Shown in pieces: positions 1-6,719 of a stretch of DNA of 13,604 bases. Position 1 is the first letter of the stretch. Each line of letters starts with the position of its first letter. Made by a program: the position numbers and the translations under genes. This stretch comes from an uncultured Selenomonadales bacterium (lineage in GTDB: Bacteria; Bacillota; Negativicutes; Selenomonadales; Selenomonadaceae), in NCBI GenBank assembly GCA_947165405.1, contig CAMVAG010000035.1:1-13604 (forward strand), given 5' to 3'. The notes beneath the pieces were generated by a model. It searched no databases, had not been told where the DNA came from, and was given only the letters and a program-made list of their open reading frames with translations.

Positions 1-45
1 ATGAACGATTTAATCGGCAAGTTTCTCGGCGGCGGCAAGGCGTAA
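1..45 (+). CDS. 3' end of an upstream gene (partial, unassigned)
   Basis: Frame 1 is open from the window edge to a TAA at 43-45 and encodes 14 residues ending in GKFLGGGKA. The ATG at position 1 may be only an internal methionine at the cut edge. A gene directly before recR is often ybaB/ebfC or dnaX, but these few residues do not match the usual YbaB ending I know, so I assign no product. The Gly-rich end is compatible with the flexible tail of many proteins. Whether this is a real coding end is uncertain. Confidence 0.35.
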   Translation: MNDLIGKFLGGGKA

Positions 46-90
46 TTTTCTTGCCGGCACTCAAGAAATTTTTTTAAGAAAGTTTTTAAA

Positions 91-122
91 CTTCCTTTCT
101 TTGCTTGCCCAAAGAAAGGAAG
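91..122. repeat. Perfect 13-bp stem-loop
   Basis: CTTCCTTTCTTTG (91-103) and CAAAGAAAGGAAG (110-122) are exact reverse complements around a 6-nt loop. No T tract follows on the + strand, so it is not a classical intrinsic terminator in that direction. The AAAGAAAG motif recurs immediately downstream at 124-131, as in dispersed intergenic repeats of this general type. Confidence 0.75.
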
Positions 123-203
123 CGAAAGAAAGGGCACCTCGCGGGGGCGTTCGTCGTTCATGGTTCGGAGGTTGAGGTTACCCGCAGCCGAGAGTGCCGC
201 TGT

Positions 204-222
204 ATTTCGCATCACGCGAAAT
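204..222. repeat. 7-bp inverted repeat
   Basis: ATTTCGC (204-210) and GCGAAAT (216-222) are exact reverse complements with a 5-nt loop. It lies just upstream of a second, longer palindrome (232-255), so the two could form neighbouring hairpins in the recR leader. Confidence 0.55.
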
Positions 223-231
223 GGTCGCGGC

Positions 232-255
232 GAGGCCGTCATCCATGACGGCCTC
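232..255. repeat. 11-bp palindrome in the recR leader
   Basis: GAGGCCGTCAT (232-242) and ATGACGGCCTC (245-255) are exact reverse complements separated by two bases, so a folded form would open several pairs to make its loop. It lies about 45 nt upstream of the recR start and is not followed directly by a T run. It could be an operator, an RNA hairpin or part of a repeat element; the sequence does not decide. Confidence 0.65.
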
Positions 256-299
256 AAGTTTCGTTATCTTGTAAAATTTTTTTCACGGGAAACTTTTTT

Positions 300-899
300 A
301 TGAGTTCAAAAGCAATGGCGGCTTTGGTTGAGTCGCTTACAAAATTGCCGGGCGTCGGTACAAAAACGGCGGCTCGGCTTGCTTATCATATCGCGGCAAT
401 GAAATCAGACGACGTGGAAAATTTGGCGGCGGCGATTCGTTCCGTCAAGCTCGATACTCACGCTTGCGAAATTTGTTTCAACACCATTGACGCCGATAAA
501 ATTATCTGCGACATTTGCGCCTCCGAAAGACGCGACGGAAAAATTATTTGCGTCGTCAAGGATGCCAAAGACCTCGACGCCATAGAACGCGCCGGCATTT
601 TCGACGGCAAATATCACGTGACGGGCGGCTTGATTTCTCCGCTTGCAGGCGTTTCGCAAAATGATATTCGTCTGCGCGAACTGATAAAGCGTGTCGGCGA
701 CGATAAAGTTGAGGAAGTGATTATCGCGTTTGAGCCGACGGTTGAGGGGGATGCAACGTCTCTTTTTATTTCGCGGCTGTTAAATCCTCTCGGCGTCAAG
801 GTCACGAAACTTGCAAGAGGCTTGGCGGTCGGTGCGGACTTCGCCGGAACGGACAGCTTGACTCTTGCCAAAGCCATAGAAAATCGCGTACCGGTTTAG
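300..899 (+). CDS. recR: Recombination mediator protein RecR
   Basis: RecR acts with RecO and RecF to load RecA onto single-stranded DNA during gap repair in the cytoplasm. The 199-residue length is normal for the family. A helix-hairpin-helix segment is visible at about residues 14-30 (LPGVGTKTAARLAYHI). A four-cysteine zinc finger follows (Cys56, Cys59, Cys70, Cys73), then a Toprim domain from about residue 81 containing the family signature GGLISPLAGV at 109-118. The start is the ATG at 300, preceded by only a weak GGGAA ribosome site; a few extra N-terminal residues cannot be excluded. The stop codon (897-899) lies within the first unit of a heptamer repeat. An odd feature is the 254-bp structured gap upstream, where recR is often tightly coupled to ybaB. 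Confidence 0.96.
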   Translation: MSSKAMAALVESLTKLPGVGTKTAARLAYHIAAMKSDDVENLAAAIRSVKLDTHACEICFNTIDADKIICDICASERRDGKIICVVKDAKDLDAIERAGIFDGKYHVTGGLISPLAGVSQNDIRLRELIKRVGDDKVEEVIIAFEPTVEGDATSLFISRLLNPLGVKVTKLARGLAVGADFAGTDSLTLAKAIENRVPV

Positions 900-930
900 C
901 TGTTAGCTGTTAGCTGTTAGCTGTTAGCTG
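896..930 (+). repeat. Tandem heptamer array (TTAGCTG)x5
   Basis: Five exact TTAGCTG units run from 896 to 930, followed by a partial TTAG. The first unit contains the recR stop codon. Most of the array is the left arm of the long hairpin at 904-975. Such short heptanucleotide arrays recall the STRR-type repeats known from cyanobacteria; similarity in kind is inference, not homology. Confidence 0.9.
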
Positions 931-983
931 TTAGAAAAATTTTTCTGAAAGCTGAAAGCTAAAAGCTGACAGCTATTTTTTTT
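904..983 (+). terminator. Long heptamer-built hairpin with T8 tract
   Basis: Positions 904-939 pair with 940-975 as a 36-nt-per-arm snap-back. There are only three mismatches (930/949, 923/956, 916/963), spaced exactly seven bases apart, plus three G-T pairs. The centre is the palindrome AGAAAAATTTTTCT (933-946); a real RNA loop would open there. The right arm is itself heptameric: TGAAAGC twice, TAAAAGC, TGACAGC (946-973). Eight T follow at 976-983, so it should work as an intrinsic terminator after recR. Terminator function is inferred from structure. Confidence 0.7.
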
Positions 984-1010
984 GCACGAACGCGCTTTAT
1001 CTGGTATGAT
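982..1010 (+). promoter_or_regulatory. Probable sigma-70 promoter of galU
   Basis: TTGCAC at 982-987 and TATGAT at 1005-1010 are separated by exactly 17 bp, and the -10 box is preceded by TGG (extended -10). The -35 box starts inside the T tract of the preceding hairpin. It lies 27 bp upstream of the galU ATG. Confidence 0.7.
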
Positions 1011-1036
1011 AAAAAAAATTTCAAGGAGTGGTTTTT

Positions 1037-1927
1037 ATGAAAGTCAGAAAAGCAGTCATACCCGCCGCAGGATTGGGCACGCGCTTTTTGCCCGCGACGA
1101 AGTCTCAACCAAAAGAAATGTTGCCGATTGTCGACAAGCCGACGATTCAATACATAATCGAGGAGGCGGCGGCAGCGGGCGTTGAAGATATTATCGTCGT
1201 GACGGGTCGCAATAAGCGTTCGATTGAAGACCACTTCGACCGCTCGATTGAATTGGAACTTGAACTTGAACGCACGGGCAAGCAGGAACTTTTGCAAATG
1301 GTCAAAGAAATTCCCGCCATTGCCAACATCCATTTTATCCGCCAGAAGCAGCCGCTCGGACTCGGTCACGCCGTCTTGACTGCCAGCCACTTTATCGGCG
1401 ACGAACCTTTTGCCGTCCTGCTCGGCGATGATGTTGTCGTTTCAAAAAAGCCCGTCCTTCAACAGATGGTCGAGGTTTTCAACGAATACAGGACTTCGAT
1501 TCTCGGCGTGCAGGAAGTCGCGGAGGAAGTCGTTCACAAATACGGCATTGTCGATTGCAAGCCCGTCGACGATAACATTTTCAAAGTTAAAGATTTGGTT
1601 GAGAAGCCTGCGCGGGAAGTTGCACCGAGTCACATTGCGATTTTGGGCAGATACATTTTGACGCCGACGATTTTTTCTTACCTCGAAACGCAAGAGCCGG
1701 GCGCGGGCGGCGAAATTCAGTTGACCGACGGACTCAAACGCCTTGCCAAGAACGAGGCAATGTACGCTTACATTTTCAAGGGGCACCGCTATGACGTGGG
1801 CACCAAGATGGGCTTCCTGCAGGCGAACATCGAATTTGCCTTGCGCAATCCCGAAACTTCCGACGACTTGAAAAATTATCTTGCCGCCCTCCACGAAAAC
1901 ATGGAGGCAATGCTTGACTATGACTGA
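1037..1927 (+). CDS. galU: UTP--glucose-1-phosphate uridylyltransferase
   Basis: This enzyme makes UDP-glucose from UTP and glucose-1-phosphate, the sugar donor for cell-surface glycans and glycolipids. The 296-residue protein carries the nucleotidyltransferase signature AAGLGTRFLPATK at 10-22, followed by SQPKEMLP and VDKPTIQYI. It also has the metal/nucleotide loop LLGDDVV (128-134), VEKP (188-191) and the C-terminal YDVGTKMGFLQANIEFALR (252-270), all typical of bacterial GalU. I chose ATG 1037, nine bases after AAGGAG (1023-1028); the GTG at 1028 overlaps that ribosome site and is unlikely. The gene has its own promoter and its last bases overlap dpaL by 8 nt, so it probably leads a three-gene operon. 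Confidence 0.96.
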   Translation: MKVRKAVIPAAGLGTRFLPATKSQPKEMLPIVDKPTIQYIIEEAAAAGVEDIIVVTGRNKRSIEDHFDRSIELELELERTGKQELLQMVKEIPAIANIHFIRQKQPLGLGHAVLTASHFIGDEPFAVLLGDDVVVSKKPVLQQMVEVFNEYRTSILGVQEVAEEVVHKYGIVDCKPVDDNIFKVKDLVEKPAREVAPSHIAILGRYILTPTIFSYLETQEPGAGGEIQLTDGLKRLAKNEAMYAYIFKGHRYDVGTKMGFLQANIEFALRNPETSDDLKNYLAALHENMEAMLDYD

Positions 1928-3068
1928 CGTAAAAATAATTCCTAATTCCTCATTCCTAATTCCTAATTGCTCTGTCGACACTTCGGATTACTCTTTCGCC
2001 GCGACGGAGCCTGTCCGCAAATTGCACATGTCGTTGAAAGTTTACAAGGAAACGCCTCTGCTTGAGCTGAAAAATTTTAAAGGCGTTCGTTCGATTTTTA
2101 TAAAGGACGAGTCTCAACGCTTCGGGCTCAAGGCGTTCAAAGGTCTCGGAGGCATTTGGGCGATTTACAAAGTTATCGGCGACGAACTCGGCTTGGACAA
2201 TCCGACGCTCGAAGAAATTTTTTCTCACCGCGACGAACTTTCCGAAATGACTTTTATCACGACGACCGACGGCAATCACGGCAAGGGCGTTTCTTGGGCG
2301 GCAGGTCTTTTCGGTTGCAAGTCGTTCGTCTTCATGCCGCGAGGCACCGTTGAAATTCGGGCGCAGGCAATTCGTGACGCCGGCTCTGCTCAAGTTCAGA
2401 TAACCGACTTAACCTACGACGACTGCGTTAAATTCACGGCGCGCCTCGCCGAAGAAAATCATTGGCATTTGATTCAAGACACCTCTTGGGCGGGCTACGA
2501 AGAAATCCCCGCGCAGATTATGTTGGGTTATTCGACGCTTGCTTACGAGGCGTTGAAGCAAATGAATTATCAGCGACCGACGCACATTTTTTTGCAAGCG
2601 GGTGTAGGTTCGATGGCGGGCGCGATTGCCGCAGTGTTCGCAGAAAATTTCAAAGACAATCCTCCGCGAATCACAATCGTTGAGCCGAAAGAGGTTGCCT
2701 GCTTTTATGAGACAATACAAATCGGCGACGGGAAAATTCATTCGGCGACGGGCAACGGTCAAACGATGATGGCAGGCTTGAATTGTGCGACGCCCTGCGA
2801 AATTGCTTGGAAGATTTTAAGACGATACGCCGCAGACTCCGCGACAATTTCCGACGACGTTGCTGCCGAAGCCATGAAAGTTTTGGCGGAAGAAAAAATT
2901 ATTTCGGGCGAATCGGGCTGCGCAGGTTTTGCCTTAGCCAATGCCGCTCTTGATTCTCCCGAACTTCGACAAGCCCTCGAACTCGACGCGAACTCGATTA
3001 TTTTTTTGATAAACACGGAAGGCGACACCGACCCCGCTAACTACAAAGCGATAGTGGAAAGGAATTAA
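1920..3068 (+). CDS. dpaL: Diaminopropionate ammonia-lyase family PLP enzyme
   Basis: DpaL (YgeX) cleaves 2,3-diaminopropionate to pyruvate and ammonia using PLP (fold type II). The 382-residue protein has the PLP-lysine motif RFGLKAFKGLGG, with Lys74 the likely Schiff-base residue. It also has TTDGNHGKGVSWAAG (114-128), whose Asp117 matches the catalytic acid of the E. coli enzyme, QDTSW (186-190), the glycine loop GVGSMAGA (228-235) and SGESGCAGFA. ATG 1920 is the best start; GGAGG lies 12 nt upstream and the gene overlaps galU by 8 nt. An in-frame start at 1881 would extend far into galU. Residues 7-17 are encoded by a heptamer array (1936-1970), so the N-terminus is unusual. The gene downstream begins 3 nt after the stop. 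A related lyase with another amino-acid substrate is possible. Confidence 0.85.
   Translation: MTDVKIIPNSSFLIPNCSVDTSDYSFAATEPVRKLHMSLKVYKETPLLELKNFKGVRSIFIKDESQRFGLKAFKGLGGIWAIYKVIGDELGLDNPTLEEIFSHRDELSEMTFITTTDGNHGKGVSWAAGLFGCKSFVFMPRGTVEIRAQAIRDAGSAQVQITDLTYDDCVKFTARLAEENHWHLIQDTSWAGYEEIPAQIMLGYSTLAYEALKQMNYQRPTHIFLQAGVGSMAGAIAAVFAENFKDNPPRITIVEPKEVACFYETIQIGDGKIHSATGNGQTMMAGLNCATPCEIAWKILRRYAADSATISDDVAAEAMKVLAEEKIISGESGCAGFALANAALDSPELRQALELDANSIIFLINTEGDTDPANYKAIVERN
1936..1970 (+). repeat. Tandem heptamer array (TAATTCC-type)x5
   Basis: Five contiguous 7-nt units occupy 1936-1970: TAATTCC, TAATTCC, TCATTCC, TAATTCC, TAATTGC. Two units carry one mismatch. The array is inside the dpaL reading frame, where it gives the peptide IPNSSFLIPNC with a seven-residue period. 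It resembles the ATTCCCC array at 5650-5677. Confidence 0.85.
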
Positions 3069-3071
3069 AGC

Positions 3072-5636
3072 ATGCAATCTTACAAGGTCTCCGTCGTTAC
3101 TCCCTTTTGCAACGTCGATATGAAAATGTTCTGCAAATGTTTTGAATCGGTCAAGCGGCAGACAATCGGCTTTGAAAATATTCAATGGATTGTCGTCTTG
3201 CACAACACGGAGGAAAAATATCACGAGGCAGTTCACGCGCTCCTCGACGGCTTTGAAAATGTTATCGTAAAGAGATTGGACAACGACATAAAAAATCCCT
3301 CGCCGCCGCGAAATTACGGAATGAAATTTGCGACTGCACCTTACTTGGGTTTTCTCGACGCGGACGACAGCTATACCCCAAAAGCTTTGGAGAAGGCTCT
3401 TTATCATTTGCAAAAGACAAATTCTCAAATGGTTGTCTTCCGCCGCCAATACGAATTGGAAAGCGATGACCTCATGCCGTGGACGGAACTTTTTCTTTGG
3501 AATCAGAGGCAGGAGGAAATTGTCGTTGACCGCGAACATTGGGACGATAAGAAAATGTTCAGCGGCATTTGGGGCATAATAACTTCGCGCCTCTACGACA
3601 GAGAATTTTTGAGCCGGAACAATATCACTTTCGACGAGACACTAAACTACGGCGAGGGTGTGCATTTCCTTATCGAGGCTTACGGCAAAGCCGACCGCGT
3701 TTGCTACCTGCCGCAATTTATCGGCTACAATTATTTTATCAACAGCGGTTCGATTGTTCAGAGCATGAAGAAAAAATCCGGCGCGATGATTCTTTCCTAT
3801 GCCGCAAGCCTCAAAAAAGTTTTCGACGCGGGCTTTCGCAACGGAATTTATATGGATTGGACGATTGCCGCGCTGTTGACGATGTTTTCAAGCGTTTTGA
3901 TTCAGACAAAAAATTTGACGCCGGCCGAACGCTTTAAGATTAAAGAAATTCTTGAGCCGTATGTCCATATGATTCCGCTCCTTCCCGTCACGAAAATTGA
4001 TTCGGCGGAAGATGTCAAAACTTATTACGAATTGCCCCGCGAAGTAATTTTGCAGCCCGAAAATTTTTCCGACGGCTCTCATGTGCAAAGTCTTCGGAAC
4101 GGACAAAAAGTTTTAACGGAAATTCTTCGCCGCAACCAAGATACAGATTACGGGCAGCATTATCAATTTGCCTCTTTGCATACGGCGGAAGGTTATCAAG
4201 CTCGCGTGCCGCTTAGCGATTACTCAACTTATGCGCCGTTCGTCGAACTTCAAACAAAAGTCGGAGAAAGTTGCATTTCAACTTCCGAGCCCGTGCCGTA
4301 TTATCTTTTGACTTCGGGGACGACGGGCAAGACGCGCCTTATCCAAACGACGCAAAGACATTTGCAACCGTACCTTGACGCCTTCATGCAAATCGTTCGC
4401 GGCAAGACGACCTTCGCGCTGTTTGAAAGTCTGCCGCTGAAAAAACGCTACAACGACCGCTCATTTTTAAATTCGATTTCGGGAATGGTGCTGTCGGAAT
4501 TTTTCCGCTACGAACGAAACACATTGGGCAGCACGGAGGCAAAATTCACTTCGCCCGAAGCTTTGATGTTCCCGCAAGAGGCAATGGACACAATGTATTT
4601 GCGGTTGCTGTTCGCGCTGAAGGAACGCGACGTTGAGCAGATATTTTCGCCGTTCACTTGGGGCATCGTCGAGGCGTTCGCCTTCCTTGAAAATAATTGG
4701 GAGGCTCTGTGCAACGACATCGAACTCGGCAAAATAACTTTCGCGCTTGACGTTCCCGAAAAATTTTTGTACAGAATGAACGGCTTGCTTCTTCCCGATA
4801 AGGCTCGTGCTCAAGAGTTGCGGGAAATTTTCCGTGAAGGTTTTGATAAGCCCGTCGCTCAACGCATCTGGAAAAATCTTCGTCAAATCATTGCGGCGGG
4901 TTCGGGCAGTTTCAAAATCTACACCGCGCAAATGAAACGCTACACCGGTGACGTGCCGCACACCAACGGATTTTTTGCCTCGTCAGAAATGTTGGCGGGC
5001 AAAGCGATTGACGACAGCGACGACTACGAACTTATTCCCGATTTGAATTTTTATGAGTTCATGCCCGTCGACGATACGCGCCCGATTTTTTTGAGTGAGG
5101 TTGAGGTCGGCAAGGATTACGAAATTATTTTAACGAATCAAGCGGGGCTTTATCGCTATCGCACCGAAGATATTATTCACGTCAAGGCTTGCGACGACGG
5201 CAAATTGATTTTCTCATACGTCGGACGAAAAAATGATACGCTGAAACTTTCGACGGCAATCATTTCGGAAAATGACATTTACGAAACGATTGACGAGGTC
5301 GGGAAGAAATTTAACTTGGGCATTGTCGATTTTGCTTTCTTCGCCGAAAACGAATGCTTGAGGATTTTGTTGGAGCCGAAGGAAACTTTCAGCGGCGAAG
5401 ACATGACGGAGATTGTTTCCGCGATTGACGAAACTCTTTGCAAAAAAAATCTTTCCTACGCCGCCGCCCGAAAAAATAATTTGCCGTGTTGCAAAGTCGG
5501 TTGGAATCAGGTACAAACGCATTTGCTTTATCGCGACGTGGAACGCTTCACGAAAAAAACCGCTCCCGACCAAATTAAACCGACGCACTTCCTCAATACC
5601 GCCGATAAGATAAAATTTTTCTTGTCGAACACATAA
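3072..5636 (+). CDS. GT2 glycosyltransferase fused to GH3 acyl-adenylase
   Basis: This 854-residue protein joins two enzymes. Residues 1 to about 235 are a GT-A, family-2-like glycosyltransferase: start VSVVTPFCN (7-15), SPPRNYGMKFA (77-87), the metal-binding DADD at 96-99, and a late GEGVHFLIEAYG (194-205) where the usual Glu-Asp pair reads Glu-Gly. A helical linker runs to about 335. Residues about 340-850 are a GH3 (JAR1-like) domain: NQDTDYG (355-361), ATP motif LTSGTTGKTRLI (413-424), FASSEM (635-640), YRYRTEDII (694-702), VGRKNDTLKLS (717-727) and a C-terminal DQIKPTHFL. Plant GH3 enzymes adenylate a carboxylate and conjugate it to an amino acid; bacterial ones are poorly understood. 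No signal peptide or clear membrane segment was seen. A ribosome site GGAAAGGA lies 8 nt before the ATG, and the start is 3 nt after dpaL. Sugar, acid and amine substrates are unknown. Confidence 0.88.
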   Translation: MQSYKVSVVTPFCNVDMKMFCKCFESVKRQTIGFENIQWIVVLHNTEEKYHEAVHALLDGFENVIVKRLDNDIKNPSPPRNYGMKFATAPYLGFLDADDSYTPKALEKALYHLQKTNSQMVVFRRQYELESDDLMPWTELFLWNQRQEEIVVDREHWDDKKMFSGIWGIITSRLYDREFLSRNNITFDETLNYGEGVHFLIEAYGKADRVCYLPQFIGYNYFINSGSIVQSMKKKSGAMILSYAASLKKVFDAGFRNGIYMDWTIAALLTMFSSVLIQTKNLTPAERFKIKEILEPYVHMIPLLPVTKIDSAEDVKTYYELPREVILQPENFSDGSHVQSLRNGQKVLTEILRRNQDTDYGQHYQFASLHTAEGYQARVPLSDYSTYAPFVELQTKVGESCISTSEPVPYYLLTSGTTGKTRLIQTTQRHLQPYLDAFMQIVRGKTTFALFESLPLKKRYNDRSFLNSISGMVLSEFFRYERNTLGSTEAKFTSPEALMFPQEAMDTMYLRLLFALKERDVEQIFSPFTWGIVEAFAFLENNWEALCNDIELGKITFALDVPEKFLYRMNGLLLPDKARAQELREIFREGFDKPVAQRIWKNLRQIIAAGSGSFKIYTAQMKRYTGDVPHTNGFFASSEMLAGKAIDDSDDYELIPDLNFYEFMPVDDTRPIFLSEVEVGKDYEIILTNQAGLYRYRTEDIIHVKACDDGKLIFSYVGRKNDTLKLSTAIISENDIYETIDEVGKKFNLGIVDFAFFAENECLRILLEPKETFSGEDMTEIVSAIDETLCKKNLSYAAARKNNLPCCKVGWNQVQTHLLYRDVERFTKKTAPDQIKPTHFLNTADKIKFFLSNT

Positions 5637-5649
5637 CAAGCAGGAACTA

Positions 5650-5677
5650 ATTCCCCATTCCCCATTCCCAATTCCCA
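5650..5677 (+). repeat. Tandem heptamer array (ATTCCCC/ATTCCCA)x4
   Basis: Four 7-nt units lie back to back: ATTCCCC twice, then ATTCCCA twice, with a partial ATTG after them. They fill most of the 64-bp gap between the GT2-GH3 gene and the TAXI gene. The array ends 8 nt before the AAAGGAGG ribosome site of the next gene. No clear promoter was identified in this gap, so the TAXI unit may read through from upstream or use a non-obvious promoter. Confidence 0.85.
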
Positions 5678-5700
5678 ATTGATAAAAAGGAGGTTTCACA

Positions 5701-6705
5701 ATGAAGATTTTCAAACTCTTGCTTCTTCTGCCGATAATCGCGCTGTGCTTCGGTTGCGGCGGCGAAAATTCCCCGAATCAAGCAATACGTTTCGGGACGG
5801 GCGGCACGGGCGGCATGTATTACGCTTACGGCTCCGAGTTGGCGAAACTCATTCAAGCCGAAGACAAAAATTTTTCCTTCGACGTGAAGACGACCGCAGG
5901 CTCCGCCGCCAACCTAAGATTGTTGAGAGAAAAATTCCTCGACATTGCCATTGTTCAAAGCGACACGCTCTCGAACGCAATTAACGGACGCGGTGTCTTC
6001 GCAACGGCAGGTCCCGGCGCAGGTTATGCGGCAGTTGCCGGGCTCTACACCGAAGCTTGCCAAATCGTCGTTGCCAAAGATTCAGCGATTATGGAAATCG
6101 GCGACCTCGTCGGGAAAAAAGTTTCCGTCGGCGAACGCGAATCGGGCGTCCTCCAAAATGCCGAGCAAATCCTCATGTCTCACGGCTTGACTTTTGAAAT
6201 GATTGAGCCGCAATATCTTTCTTTCTCCGATGCCGCACAAGCCCTCGAACAAAATCAAATCGACGCATTCTTTATCACGGCGGGCGCACCCACTTCTTCA
6301 ATCGCAGACCTCGCCGGCAAAAAAGAAATCAGAATTCTTTCAATCGCCCCCGACGTTCAAAACAATATGATGAAACTTTATAAGGGCTACACCCGTTGCA
6401 TTATTCCCGCGAATACTTATAAGGGGCAGACCGAAGACGTTCAGACTATCGGCGTTAAAGCTGTCTTGGTTGCGAGCACCGACTTGAATGACGACAAAGT
6501 TTCTTTCCTCACAGAGTTTGTCCTCAAGAACGCAAAGAATCTTCCGCACAATACTTCCAACACCGATTTAACCGTTGAATACGCCGTCGAAGATATTCCC
6601 GCAAGCTTCCACGCGGGCGCGGCGAAGTTTTACGATTCGCAGGGCGTGAAAGTCAACGTCTACGACGGGAAATCGGGCGAAAGTGTCAAAGCAAGCCAAG
6701 ATTAA
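5701..6705 (+). CDS. TAXI-family solute-binding lipoprotein
   Basis: TAXI proteins are the extracytoplasmic binding subunits of one class of TRAP transporters; those studied often bind glutamate or other small carboxylates. The 334-residue product starts with a lipoprotein signal (hydrophobic residues 5-15, then CFGC), with Cys19 the likely lipidated residue. The mature part opens with FGTGGTGGMYYAYGSELA and continues with TTAGSAANLRLL, DIAIVQSDT, AQALEQNQIDAFFITAGAP and IPANTYKGQTEDVQTIGVKA, all typical of the family. A strong AAAGGAGG site lies 7 nt before the ATG. The next gene, 14 nt downstream, is gltS and not dctQM. This arrangement suggests the protein feeds substrate to GltS at the membrane surface, which is inference. 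It could instead serve membrane subunits encoded elsewhere. Confidence 0.92.
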   Translation: MKIFKLLLLLPIIALCFGCGGENSPNQAIRFGTGGTGGMYYAYGSELAKLIQAEDKNFSFDVKTTAGSAANLRLLREKFLDIAIVQSDTLSNAINGRGVFATAGPGAGYAAVAGLYTEACQIVVAKDSAIMEIGDLVGKKVSVGERESGVLQNAEQILMSHGLTFEMIEPQYLSFSDAAQALEQNQIDAFFITAGAPTSSIADLAGKKEIRILSIAPDVQNNMMKLYKGYTRCIIPANTYKGQTEDVQTIGVKAVLVASTDLNDDKVSFLTEFVLKNAKNLPHNTSNTDLTVEYAVEDIPASFHAGAAKFYDSQGVKVNVYDGKSGESVKASQD

Positions 6706-6719
6706 CGGGAGGTGATTTT

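Larger units (their letters stand above)
46..299. other. Structured non-coding segment before recR
   Basis: This 254-bp stretch separates the upstream gene from recR. It holds at least three perfect inverted repeats: 91-122, 204-222 and 232-255. It begins A/T-rich and becomes G/C-rich from about 130. No promoter matching the good ones elsewhere in the window was found. Frame 1 stays open from 46 to a TGA at 301-303, which overlaps the recR ATG; a 47-residue reading frame could start at the ATG at 160. Its translation mostly mirrors the palindromes, so I treat it as probably non-coding. The segment resembles a dispersed intergenic repeat; that is inference from its structure. Confidence 0.5.

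Noticed and set aside
160..303. Possible 47-residue gene ending in an ATGA overlap with recR
   Set aside because: Its translation largely follows the palindromes at 204-222 and 232-255, and no ribosome site or family was recognised. Kept only as a finding on the segment.
1028..1036. GTG start for galU
   Set aside because: The GTG overlaps the AAGGAG ribosome site; the ATG at 1037 begins the conserved N-terminus.
1881..1919. Upstream extension of dpaL inside galU
   Set aside because: It would overlap galU by 47 nt without a well-placed ribosome site; ATG 1920 gives a normal short overlap.
1442..1981. Long minus-strand open frame opposite galU
   Set aside because: It is a shadow of galU and dpaL codon bias, partly made by the heptamer array; no family motif or ribosome site.
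2934..3539. 201-residue minus-strand open frame across the dpaL/GT2-GH3 junction
   Set aside because: Antisense shadow of two well-supported genes with no recognisable motif.
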